From the NCBI GenBank assembly GCA_964247725.1, contig CAXTVM010000014.1:1-64000 (forward strand): DNA of 64,000 nt. Direction: 5' to 3'. This stretch comes from Lichenicola sp964247725 (GTDB lineage: Bacteria > Pseudomonadota > Alphaproteobacteria > Acetobacterales > Acetobacteraceae). Both the position numbers and the translations under genes were made by a program. The notes beneath the pieces were generated by a model. The model was not told where the DNA came from. It did not search any database and saw only the letters and a list, made by a program, of their open reading frames with translations. Shown here in pieces: positions 27,191-40,699 of the stretch (positions are counted from its first letter, which is position 1; every line of letters begins with the position of its first letter).

Positions 27191-27931
27191 GTGCCCGAAC
27201 CGGGTGCGCGGATGCCGGCGTCGTCGGACCCGAGGCACATCGTCGTCACCGGCGCCAGCAGCGGCGTGGGCGCCGCCGCGGCACGGCTCCTGGCGGGACC
27301 GGACCGGCGCCTGTGGCTCCTGGCCCGGCGCGCCGATCGGCTGCGGCCGCTCGCCGAGGCGCTGCGCCGCGAGGGCTGCGCCGCGGAGGCGCTGCCGTGC
27401 GACGTCGCCGACGCGGCCGCGGTGGCGTGCGCGTTCGAGCGCATCGGCAGCCGGGTGGACGTGCTGGTGAACGCGGCCGGCCTGCCCGCCGGCGGCATCG
27501 AGGCGGCGGCGGCGGAGACGATCGCCGCGGTGGTGATGGTGAACCTGGTGGGCACCATGCTGTGCGCGCGGGAGGCCGCGCGGCGCATGTTGCCGGGCGG
27601 GACGATCGTGAACCTGGGCTCGCTCTGCGTCCGGATCCGGGACGGCGGCGCCAGCCTCTACGTCGCGACCAAGCTCGGCGTCGCCGGCTTCACGGACGCC
27701 TTCCGCAAGGAGGTGGCGCCGCGCGGCATCCGGGTCGTGCTGCTGAACCCGGGCCAGATCGCATCGGGCATGGTGACCGAGACCGAGGATGGGAAACGCG
27801 CCGCGGTCGCGCGCGAGGCGATGCTGACGCCGCTCGAGGTCGCCGAGGCGATCCGCTACTGCATCGAGCTGCCGGACCGGGTGGCGGTGACCGAAATAGA
27901 GCTGCGGCCGCGCGGCCAGGCCGGACTGTAG
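27191..27931 (+). CDS. SDR family oxidoreductase
   Basis: 246 residues of the classical short-chain dehydrogenase/reductase fold. NAD(P)-binding TGASSGVG near residue 20, VNAAG, and the catalytic Ser (NLGSLC) and YVATK. An Arg-rich segment after the second strand (LARRADRL) suggests NADPH preference, as in clavulanate/serine dehydrogenase-like SDRs. GTG 27191 is chosen because GGGGAGGG precedes it by about 9 nt; ATG 27212 is an alternative. Monocistronic, followed by a palindromic element. Substrate unknown. Confidence 0.88.
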   Translation: MPEPGARMPASSDPRHIVVTGASSGVGAAAARLLAGPDRRLWLLARRADRLRPLAEALRREGCAAEALPCDVADAAAVACAFERIGSRVDVLVNAAGLPAGGIEAAAAETIAAVVMVNLVGTMLCAREAARRMLPGGTIVNLGSLCVRIRDGGASLYVATKLGVAGFTDAFRKEVAPRGIRVVLLNPGQIASGMVTETEDGKRAAVAREAMLTPLEVAEAIRYCIELPDRVAVTEIELRPRGQAGL

Positions 27932-27956
27932 CGGGTTGCGGACGTGTGGGGAGGCC

Positions 27957-28205
27957 GGAGGTCACCCACGGCTATCGCATTAGGAAGAAGGTCATGGGCT
28001 TTGCCCCTGGACCCACTGGGGCCGCTGGCCCCAGACCCCAATCCAACAAGGTCCTACCTCCACGCTTGCGACATCTCCTTGCGAATCGGGGTTTGGGGCC
28101 GTCGTGCGCCAGCACGCTTCGCGTGACGGCCCCAACGGGTCCAGGGCAGCGCCCTGGCCGTCCCCTTCACGTCTCCTCAAATGCGATAGCCCTGGGAGGT
28201 CACCC
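27957..28205. repeat. Palindromic MITE-like element, copy B, with perfect 11-bp flanking repeats
   Basis: The element spans 27968-28194, with ends GGCTATCGCAT (27970-27980) and its inverse (28181-28191). It is flanked on both sides by GGAGGTCACCC (27957-27967 and 28195-28205), the mark of a target duplication. The right arm carries an extra small hairpin (GCCAGCACGCTTCGCGTGAC) that copy A lacks. It lies between the convergent SDR and dienelactone hydrolase genes, and its right flank includes the stop codon of the latter. Confidence 0.88.
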
Positions 28206-29057
28206 GCCGACGCCATGCGCCCGCAGCCAGGCGATGGCGCGGGTCCAGGCGGCCTCCGCATCGGCCTTGCGGTAGCTCGGCCGGTAGTCGGCGTGGAAGC
28301 CGTGCGGCGCGTCCGGATACACCACGATCTCGACCGCCTGGCCGGCGGCCCGCGCCTTCTCCTGCGCCGCGCGCACGTCGGCCTGGGCGATGCCGGTGTC
28401 CTGGCCGCCATACAGCCCGAGCAGCGGGCACTTCAGCTGGCCGGCGAGGTCGAGCGGGTTGTGCGGCTGGATCGGCGTGTCCGGCGTCGCCACCGGCCCG
28501 TAGAACGCCACCGCCGCCCGCAGCGCCGGGTTGTGCTCGGCGTAGAGCCAGCTGTCGCGGCCGCCGCGGCAGAAGCCGATCACGCCCAGGCGGTGCGGGT
28601 CGCCGTGCTGCGTGCCGGCCCAGGCGACGGCGGCGTCGAGGTCGGCGAGCACGGCGGCGTCCGGCGCCTTGGCGATCACGTCGCGCACGATCTGGTGCGC
28701 GTCCGTCATCTTGGACAGGTCGGCCAGCCGGGCATACAGCTCGGGCGCCACCGCGAGATAGCCGAGGTGGGCCAGCCGACGGCAGACGTCCTTGATGTAC
28801 TCGTGGACGCCGAAGATCTCCTCGATCACCAGCACCACCGGAAACGGCCCTGCGCCGTCCGGCCGGGCCGAGTAGCCGGGCAGTCGGCCGTCCGCCACCG
28901 GGATCCGCACCTCGCCGGCGACCAGGCCGATGTCGTCGGTGTGGATCGCCGGCGTGTCGGCCCGCGCCGCGGCCAGGGTGAGCCCGCTGATCAGGCTGCT
29001 CATGACGAAGCCGCGCCGAGCCATCGGGTAGCGGTGCAGGCCTTCGGCCTCATCCAT
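28200..29057 (-). CDS. Dienelactone hydrolase family protein, exported
   Basis: 285 residues, alpha/beta-hydrolase fold. A Tat-like N-terminus (ARRGFVMSSLISGLTLAAARA) suggests export. EEIFGVHEYIKDVCRRLA contains the Glu that activates the nucleophile in this family. The nucleophile is Cys in GFCRGGRDSW, and the catalytic His is in APHGFHADYRP. Such enzymes hydrolyse dienelactone or related esters. Start 29057 has GGGAG 7 nt upstream. It is downstream of the pterin dehydratase and ABC-F genes in the same direction. The exact substrate is unknown. Confidence 0.88.
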   Translation of the reverse strand: MDEAEGLHRYPMARRGFVMSSLISGLTLAAARADTPAIHTDDIGLVAGEVRIPVADGRLPGYSARPDGAGPFPVVLVIEEIFGVHEYIKDVCRRLAHLGYLAVAPELYARLADLSKMTDAHQIVRDVIAKAPDAAVLADLDAAVAWAGTQHGDPHRLGVIGFCRGGRDSWLYAEHNPALRAAVAFYGPVATPDTPIQPHNPLDLAGQLKCPLLGLYGGQDTGIAQADVRAAQEKARAAGQAVEIVVYPDAPHGFHADYRPSYRKADAEAAWTRAIAWLRAHGVGG

Positions 29058-29099
29058 GCGCGTGCTCCCGTCGAGGGACGATGCCTGGCCCCCGCATCG

Positions 29100-29396
29100 T
29101 CAGAATGCGGCTTCGGGCGCCGAGGGAGCCATGGCCTGGATCTGGGCCGCCAGATGGAAATCCTTCTGACCCAGCCCACCGATGTCGTGGGTGCGCAGCC
29201 GGACCGTGACGTAGCCCCAGCCGAGGCCGTGGTCGGGATGGTGGTCCGCCGCCTCGGCCAGCGCCGCGATCGTGCGCACGAGCTCGAACGCGCGGGCGAA
29301 GTCCGGGAGCCGGTAGCGCCGCCCGATCGCCGGTCCCTCCTCCAGGCTCCAGCCGGGCAGGGCCCGCAGCCGCAGCACCACCTCGTCCGCATCCAT
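29100..29396 (-). CDS. phhB: 4a-hydroxytetrahydrobiopterin dehydratase
   Basis: 98 residues, the family length. Dehydrates the 4a-carbinolamine formed by aromatic amino acid hydroxylases. HHPDHGLGWGYVTVRLRTHDIGGLGQKDFHLA contains the paired His and the Asp/His active-site residues (motif seen in pieces). Start 29396 has GGGAGG 6 nt upstream, just after the ABC-F stop. No phenylalanine hydroxylase is nearby; small PCD proteins are often orphan. Confidence 0.9.
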   Translation of the reverse strand: MDADEVVLRLRALPGWSLEEGPAIGRRYRLPDFARAFELVRTIAALAEAADHHPDHGLGWGYVTVRLRTHDIGGLGQKDFHLAAQIQAMAPSAPEAAF

Positions 29397-29398
29397 GC

Positions 29399-31198
<1,800 letters not shown>

Positions 31199-31231
31199 CG
31201 GGCGGTTCTGACCGATGCGGCCGGTTGGCGC

Positions 31232-31411
31232 AACGCCAGGACCGGGGCCCTTGCCCCTGGACCCCACTGGGGCCGCGGGCTCCAGACCCCAATTCGTTAA
31301 GGTTGCAAGGTCATGCGGGCGCTACCCTCTTACAAAGAACGGCTCGGGACCATCTTGCGCCGCACGCTTCGCGTAACGGCCCCAACGGGTTCAGGGCAGC
31401 GCCATGGCCTT
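31232..31411. repeat. Palindromic repeat, degenerate copy C
   Basis: CCCTTGCCCCTGGACCCCACTGGGGCCGCGGG, in two blocks, matches the left arm of copy A, and CGCTTCGCGTAACGGCCCCAACGGGTTCAGGGCAGCGCCATGGCC (read in parts) matches the right arm. The GGCTATCGCAT tips are lost. It lies between otsA and uup and ends 3 bp from the otsA stop. Confidence 0.75.
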
Positions 31412-31413
31412 CC

Positions 31414-32907
31414 TCAGTTCACGGCACGGGACGGCGGCTGGGTGGAGACGATGCGGATATCGTTGCCGGTGCCGGTGCGGCGCTCGATCGGGGCCTCCGA
31501 GCGCGCCGGGCGCGCCGGCCGCGGCATTTCGCCGCCGGCGCGCGACAGCGCCGAGACGAACGAGCGACCCCATTCGAGCGCGGAGGCGTCCTTGATCGCC
31601 TCCCAGCACGCCTTCCAGCGGTCCTGCCGCTCCGGCCTGCTCATGCGCAGCGCCAGGTCAAGCGCGTCGGCGATCTCGTCCGGATCGACCGGGTTGACCA
31701 GGATCGCGGCGCCCAGCTGCCGGGCCGCGCCTGCGAACTTGGACAGCACCAGCACGCCGGGATCGTCCGGGTCCTGCGCCGCCACGTACTCCTTGGCGAC
31801 GAGGTTCATGCCGTCCCGCAGCGGAGTCACCAGCCCGATCCGCGCCTCCCTCATGAATCCGGCGATCGAGTCGCGCGGCACGCCGCGGCTGAGCAGACGC
31901 AGCGGCGTCCAGTCCGGCTCGCCCAGCGTGGCATTGATCGAGCCGGCCGCGTCGTGGAGGTCGTCGCGCAGCTGCTGGTAGGCGTCGACGTCCTGCCGGC
32001 TGGCGGCGGCGATCTGCAGGAAGGTGGTCTGGCGGCTCCACTCCTGGCGGGTCTCCAGCAGCCGCCGGTAGCCTGCCAGGCGGTGGCGCAGGCCTTTGGT
32101 CGGGTCCATGCGGTCGATGCCCAGGATCAGGCTCTGGCCGTCGAGGCTGCGCCGCAGCCGCGCCGTCTCGGAGCTGGCGTAGGCGATCTCGGCGGTCTCG
32201 GCGAACTCGCGTGGCTCGATCTCGACCGGGAAGGCGCCGACCCGGATCTGCCGGTTGCCGAGCTGCAGGCCGCCGCCCGCCAAACGTGCGGCGCCGGCGA
32301 TGCGCTGCGCCGAGGCCGAGAAGTTCTCCGCGTCGTTGGCGGTCTGGAAGCCGAGCAGGTCGGCCGACAGCAGGTCGCGGATGAACAGCGCCGCGTCCGG
32401 CACGCTCGACAGCATGTCGGGGCTCGGGAACGGCGTGTGCAGGAAGAAGCCGATCGGGCAGGTGACGTTGCGCGCACGCATCGCTGCGGCCATCGCCATC
32501 AGGTGGTAGTCGTGGATCCAGATGGTGTCGGTCGGCCGCAGCAGCGGCAGCAGCACCTCGGTCAGTCGGGCATTGGTGGCGCGGTAGCCCTGCTGACTGC
32601 GGCGGTCGAAGTTCATCTGCTCGGGCAGGGAGTGCAGCAGAGGCCACAGCGTGCCGTTGGAGAAGTTGTTGTAGTAGAGGTCGAGTTCGTTCGGCGTGAG
32701 GTCGACGGTCGCGTACTCGACCGAGCCGTGCTGCACCAGCGACGGCACGCCGCACGCCTTCTGGTCGTCCGAGGTCCGGCCGCTCCAGCCGAACCAGAGC
32801 CCGCCCTGGCGCTCCATCAGGTCGTTCAAGGCGACCGCCAGTCCGCCGGCCTTGGCGTCGCCGTTCGGGATCGAGACCCGGTTCGACACCACCACCAGTC
32901 TGCTCAT
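31414..32907 (-). CDS. otsA: Trehalose-6-phosphate synthase
   Basis: 497 residues, GT20 family. Joins UDP-glucose and glucose 6-phosphate to trehalose 6-phosphate. VVSNRVSIPNGDAKAGGLAVAL, WIHDYHLM and the RPERQ-type C-terminal region fit OtsA; the nucleotide-binding GIDRMDPTKGL and DGMNLVAKEYVAAQ are present. No otsB phosphatase is seen in the window. It is downstream of malQ with a 135-bp gap, so it may be the last gene of the glucan operon or have its own promoter. The last bases abut repeat copy C. Confidence 0.93.
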   Translation of the reverse strand: MSRLVVVSNRVSIPNGDAKAGGLAVALNDLMERQGGLWFGWSGRTSDDQKACGVPSLVQHGSVEYATVDLTPNELDLYYNNFSNGTLWPLLHSLPEQMNFDRRSQQGYRATNARLTEVLLPLLRPTDTIWIHDYHLMAMAAAMRARNVTCPIGFFLHTPFPSPDMLSSVPDAALFIRDLLSADLLGFQTANDAENFSASAQRIAGAARLAGGGLQLGNRQIRVGAFPVEIEPREFAETAEIAYASSETARLRRSLDGQSLILGIDRMDPTKGLRHRLAGYRRLLETRQEWSRQTTFLQIAAASRQDVDAYQQLRDDLHDAAGSINATLGEPDWTPLRLLSRGVPRDSIAGFMREARIGLVTPLRDGMNLVAKEYVAAQDPDDPGVLVLSKFAGAARQLGAAILVNPVDPDEIADALDLALRMSRPERQDRWKACWEAIKDASALEWGRSFVSALSRAGGEMPRPARPARSEAPIERRTGTGNDIRIVSTQPPSRAVN

Positions 32908-33042
32908 CCTACACTCCGTTCGCTGCAGGCGCAGACCGGGGGGAGAGCTTGGATGGCGCCGCCATCCCGGTGGTCGTCTGGAGAGCCATACTATGCCGAA
33001 CTAAGTCGCGGGACAGCGTCCGAGTTGCACGTCCGCGATGAA

Positions 33043-35064
33043 TCAGGCGCCGCGGAGCTGCTCCAGCCGCCGCAGCCGCAACGTGGCGCGCTCGCCGGCC
33101 AGCACCTGCCCGACCGGCTCGGCCAGCCGGCGGCGCCAGTTCGGATGCTCGTCGGTGGTGCCGGGGATGTTGGGCTGCTGCTCCAGCCCCAGCACGTCCT
33201 CGGTCGGGATCATCGCCAGCTCGCATGCCGAGCCGCCGACATGCGCCACCGCCGCATCGACCACCGGCGCCGCATCCCACACCGCCGGCTGCGGGCCGGC
33301 GGCGGCGTCACTCGCCAGCATCGCGCTCCACAGCGCGGCGCGCTCGCCGGCGCGCTCCTCCAGCTGCCTTTGCTCCTCCGCCTCGGTGCCGCCCAGCGTC
33401 CGGCGGTGCCCGATGTCGATGCCCTTCCACCAGCCCGCCACGGTCGCCAGGTCGTGCGTGCTGGTCATGGCGCTCGCCTGCGCGGTCCACTGTCCCGGCG
33501 GGGTGAAGGCGTCCCGATCGCGCTCGAACCACAGCACCCGCATGCCGTCGATGCCGGCCTCCTGCAGCCGCTCGGAGAAGCCGTCCGGCACCGTGCCGAG
33601 ATCCTCGCCCAGCACGACGGCGCGGTTGCGCGCCGACTCGAGCCGGGTCAGCCGGATCAGGTCGGCCTCCGGCATCCGCATGTAGATGCCCGACGCGGCG
33701 CTGGCGCCCTCCGGCACGATCCAGAGCCGGTTCAGGCCCATCGCGTGGTCGATGCGCACGCCGCCTGCATGGCGCATGGCGCCGGCCAGCATCTCGATGA
33801 AGGCGCGGTAGCCGTTGGCGCGCAGGCCTCGCGCCGAGAACGCGGTGATGCCCCAGTTCTGGCCGTCGCGCTGCAGCAGGTCGGGCGGCGCTCCGACCGT
33901 CAGCCCGACCAGCGTCTCGCCTTGCCGGCTCCAGCAATGGCTGCCGCCGGAGTCGGTGCCGACCGCGAGGTCGGCGATCAGCCCGACCGCCATGCCGGCC
34001 GCCCGCGCCGCCGCCTGCGCCGCGGCCAGCCCGGCATCGGCGCGGAACTGCAGCCAGGCGTGGAAGGCGACCTCGCGCGCGTGCCCGGCGGCGTACCGGC
34101 GCGCCTCCGGCGCCTGCGGCGTTTCGAAGCCTGCCGGCCAGTCCTTCCAGTGCCAGGAGCCGTGGTCGTCGCGCCAGAGGTGCGCGTGCAGCGCCTCGAA
34201 CAGCGCGTGCGACTCCAGCTTGTCGCCCTCGTCCGCCCGCCAGCGCGCGAACGCCGGGTCGCCGCCGGCGCCGCCGTCGAACTGCCGGCGCAGGCACGCC
34301 AGCCGCTCGCGCCCGACTGCCGGCCAGTCGACCAGCTCCAGCCGCTCCAGCACGTCCGCCTTCGCTCCGGGGTCGCCCGCCGCGACGTGCAGCGCGTTCA
34401 GCATGATCCGGCTCGACGGCGCATACGGGCTGAACCGGTCCGGGTCGGCGGAGAACTGCGCGTGCACCGGGCTGATGGTCACCGCGGCGGCGCCGTGGGC
34501 GGCGGCCTCGCGCACGAAGCCGGCCAGGGCCTCGAAATCGCCGAGCCCGCCGTCGCCCGGGCGGCGCAGCGCGTAGAGCTGCTGCGCCAGGCCCCAGCCG
34601 CGCGGCGGCCGTCCCGCGGCCGCGAACGCATCGGCCAGCGTGTGGCAGCGCGGCGGGGCCACCGCCACCGTCACCTCCCGCCCGTCGATCTCCAGCCGGT
34701 GGTAGCCGGGCTCGGCCGGCAACGTCAGGCTGGCGTGCCCGGCCCGATCCGACGCGGCGGCGTCGCCGGACACGACCTGGCCGTCTTCCGCCTGCAGCCG
34801 CCACCGCCCCGGCCGCGCCGGCACCAGCAGCGTCCCGCCGGCATCGCCGGTCAGCAGCGGCGGCAGCGCCGCCGCCTCGGCCTCCAGCGCCGCGATCCGC
34901 TCATGCGCGTCCGCATCGCTCGACGCCTCGAGATCGAGTGCGGCCAGGATCGCGCGCAGGTCGTCCGGAGCCACGTCGTGCTGCCGCCCGAACGCGTCCT
35001 GCCAGCGGGTCGTGAGGCCGGCCTGCCGGCACAGCGTCGCCAGCAGCGCGTCGTCCACGCTCAC
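33043..35064 (-). CDS. malQ: 4-alpha-glucanotransferase
   Basis: About 673 residues, GH77. Transfers alpha-1,4-glucan segments between maltodextrins. The nucleophile region is GVRIDHAMGLNRLWIVPEGASAASGIYM and the acid region VLGEDLGTVP; STHDLATVAGWW is also conserved. The start is GTG 35064, overlapping the glgB stop as GTGA; a longer open frame upstream of that is antisense-like shadow of glgB coding. It remodels linear glucans made by GlgE together with GlgB. Confidence 0.92.
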   Translation of the reverse strand: MSVDDALLATLCRQAGLTTRWQDAFGRQHDVAPDDLRAILAALDLEASSDADAHERIAALEAEAAALPPLLTGDAGGTLLVPARPGRWRLQAEDGQVVSGDAAASDRAGHASLTLPAEPGYHRLEIDGREVTVAVAPPRCHTLADAFAAAGRPPRGWGLAQQLYALRRPGDGGLGDFEALAGFVREAAAHGAAAVTISPVHAQFSADPDRFSPYAPSSRIMLNALHVAAGDPGAKADVLERLELVDWPAVGRERLACLRRQFDGGAGGDPAFARWRADEGDKLESHALFEALHAHLWRDDHGSWHWKDWPAGFETPQAPEARRYAAGHAREVAFHAWLQFRADAGLAAAQAAARAAGMAVGLIADLAVGTDSGGSHCWSRQGETLVGLTVGAPPDLLQRDGQNWGITAFSARGLRANGYRAFIEMLAGAMRHAGGVRIDHAMGLNRLWIVPEGASAASGIYMRMPEADLIRLTRLESARNRAVVLGEDLGTVPDGFSERLQEAGIDGMRVLWFERDRDAFTPPGQWTAQASAMTSTHDLATVAGWWKGIDIGHRRTLGGTEAEEQRQLEERAGERAALWSAMLASDAAAGPQPAVWDAAPVVDAAVAHVGGSACELAMIPTEDVLGLEQQPNIPGTTDEHPNWRRRLAEPVGQVLAGERATLRLRRLEQLRGA

Positions 35065-37307
35065 GTGCCGGGATCCTGGGAGGCATCCAGGACAGACTCC
35101 TGGGCCGGACCCAGGATCAGCGTCGCCAGCGGCGGCAGCGTGAGCGTCAGCGAGGCGGGCTGGTCGTGCGACGGCGTCTCCGTCGCCTCCACCGCGCCGT
35201 GGTTGCCGACGTTGGAGCCGCCGTAGCGCTCCGAGTCGGTGTTCAGCAGCTCCTGCCAGACGCCGGCCTGCAACACGCCGAGCCGGTAGCCGTGCCGCGG
35301 CACGGGCGTGAAGTTGCACACCACCAGAAGTGGCCGCTGCCCCCAGTGCCCGTATCGCAGCCAGGCATAGACGCTGTTCTCGGCGTCGTGCAGCACCACC
35401 CAGCGGAAGCCCTCGGGCTCGGCGTCGCGCGCGTGCAGCGCCGGCTCGCCGCGATAGATCGCGTTGAGGTCGCGCAGCAGCGTCTGCAGGCCGCGGTGGC
35501 GGGGATCGTCCAGCAGCCACCAGTCGAGCCCGGTATCGTGGTTCCACTCGCGCCACTGCGCGATCTCGCTGCCCATGAACAGCAGCTTCTTGCCGGGATG
35601 GGTCCACATGAAGCCGTAGTAGGCGCGCAGGTTGGCGAACTTCTGCCAGTCGTCGCCAGGCATCTTCCCAATCATCGAGCCCTTGCCGTACACCACCTCG
35701 TCGTGGCTGATCGGCAGCACGAAGCGCTCGGAAAAGGCATAGACCAGACCGAACGAGATCTCGCCGTGGTGCCAGCGGCGATAGACCGGCTGCTCCTCGA
35801 TGTAGTGCAGCGTGTCATGCATCCAGCCCATGTTCCACTTGTAGTCGAAGCCGAGCCCGCCCTCGTCGGCGGGGCGGGTGACGCCTGGGAACGAGGTGGA
35901 TTCCTCGGCGATCAGCACCGCACCCGGGCTCGTCTCCCGCACCGCGCGGCTCAGCTCCTGCAGGAAGGCGATCGACTCCAGGTTCTCGCGGCCGCCGTCG
36001 CGGTTCGGCACCCATTCGCCCTCCTTGCGGCTGTAGTCGCGATACAGCATGGAGGCGACCGCATCGACGCGCAGCCCGTCGACGTGGAAGTGCCTGAGCC
36101 AGAACAGCCCGCCGGCGATCATGAAGCCGCGCACCTCGTTGCGGCCGAGGTTGTAGATGAAGGTGTTCCAGTCCTGGTGGTAGCCCTCGAACGGGTTGCC
36201 GTGCTCGTAGAGCGCGGTGCCGTCGAAACGCGCCAGCCCGTGCGCGTCGGTCGGGAAGTGCGCCGGCACCCAGTCGAGCAGCACGCCGATCCCGGCGGCG
36301 TGGCAGCGATCGACGAAGCCCGCGAACTCCGCCGGCGTGCCCATGCGCGCGGTCGGCGCGAACTGGCCCAGCACCTGGTAGCCCCAGGAGCCGCCGAACG
36401 GGTGCTCCATGATCGGCATCAGCTCGATGTGGGTGAAGCCGAGCTCGGCGATGTAGGGGATCAGCCGGTCGCCGAGCGTCTGCCAGCTCGGCGGCGTGCC
36501 GTCGTGCGGCAGCCAAGACATCGCGTGCAGCTCGTAGATCGAGATCGGCGCGTCGGGCGCCTGCAGGGCGCCGCGCCGGGCCATCCAGTCGGCATCGGTC
36601 CAGGCGAACGGCGCCGGATCGTCCACCACCGAGGCGGTCGCCGGCGGCGGCTCGGTGCGCCACGCCACCGGGTCGGCGCGGCAGGGCAGCAGCTCGCCGT
36701 GCGGCCCGACCAGCTCGTACTTGTAGGTGGCGCCCGCCGCCACCCCGGGCACGAACAGCTCCCACACCCCCGACGGCGCCCGCACCCGCATCGGGTGGCG
36801 CCGCCCGTCCCAGCCGTTGAACGAGCCGACCACCGACACGCGCTGCGCGTTCGGCGCCCAAACCGCGAACCGGGTGCCGTCCACGCCGTCCACCGCCATC
36901 ACGTGGGCGCCCAGCACCTGGCCCAGCTCGCGGTGACGGCCCTCCGAGATCAGGTGGACGTCGAGATCGCCCAGCAACGGCGAGAACGCGTACGGATCGG
37001 CCTCGTCGCGCACGGTCTCGCCGCCACCCCCGTCCGGCGTCGTGATCCGCAGCCGGTACGGCGCGCCGCTGGCGACCAGCCCCGACCACAGCCCGTCCGG
37101 ATGCACGCGCGTGAGGCTGCCGTGCGGCAGCAGGCTGGTGGCGTCGACCACCTCCACCGCGGAGGCGTCGGGCAGGAACGCGCGGATCGCCCAGCCGCCC
37201 TCGACCTGGTGCGGGCCCAGCAGCGAGAACGGGTCGCCGTGCCGCGCCCGCAGCAGGCTGTCGACGGGGGCCGGATGCGGCAGGTGCGTCGTCATCAGGT
37301 CGGCCAT
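35061..37307 (-). CDS. glgB: 1,4-alpha-glucan branching enzyme
   Basis: 748 residues, GH13. Introduces alpha-1,6 branches. An N-terminal CBM48-like part precedes the catalytic barrel. HPFGGSWGYQV, the nucleophile in DGLRVDAVASMLYRDYSR, the acid Glu in LIAEESTSFPGVTRP, and LPISHDEVVYGKGSM are family motifs. It begins 3 bp after treS-mak ends and overlaps malQ, so it is within a tight operon. In the GlgE pathway it branches the maltosyl-extended chains. Confidence 0.95.
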   Translation of the reverse strand: MADLMTTHLPHPAPVDSLLRARHGDPFSLLGPHQVEGGWAIRAFLPDASAVEVVDATSLLPHGSLTRVHPDGLWSGLVASGAPYRLRITTPDGGGGETVRDEADPYAFSPLLGDLDVHLISEGRHRELGQVLGAHVMAVDGVDGTRFAVWAPNAQRVSVVGSFNGWDGRRHPMRVRAPSGVWELFVPGVAAGATYKYELVGPHGELLPCRADPVAWRTEPPPATASVVDDPAPFAWTDADWMARRGALQAPDAPISIYELHAMSWLPHDGTPPSWQTLGDRLIPYIAELGFTHIELMPIMEHPFGGSWGYQVLGQFAPTARMGTPAEFAGFVDRCHAAGIGVLLDWVPAHFPTDAHGLARFDGTALYEHGNPFEGYHQDWNTFIYNLGRNEVRGFMIAGGLFWLRHFHVDGLRVDAVASMLYRDYSRKEGEWVPNRDGGRENLESIAFLQELSRAVRETSPGAVLIAEESTSFPGVTRPADEGGLGFDYKWNMGWMHDTLHYIEEQPVYRRWHHGEISFGLVYAFSERFVLPISHDEVVYGKGSMIGKMPGDDWQKFANLRAYYGFMWTHPGKKLLFMGSEIAQWREWNHDTGLDWWLLDDPRHRGLQTLLRDLNAIYRGEPALHARDAEPEGFRWVVLHDAENSVYAWLRYGHWGQRPLLVVCNFTPVPRHGYRLGVLQAGVWQELLNTDSERYGGSNVGNHGAVEATETPSHDQPASLTLTLPPLATLILGPAQESVLDASQDPGT

Positions 37308-37310
37308 CGG

Positions 37311-40643
<3,333 letters not shown>

Positions 40644-40699
40644 GGGCGCGGTCCTGGAGAACGATGCGTGGGGTAGGGCAAGGGCGCGGCGGCGGCTGG

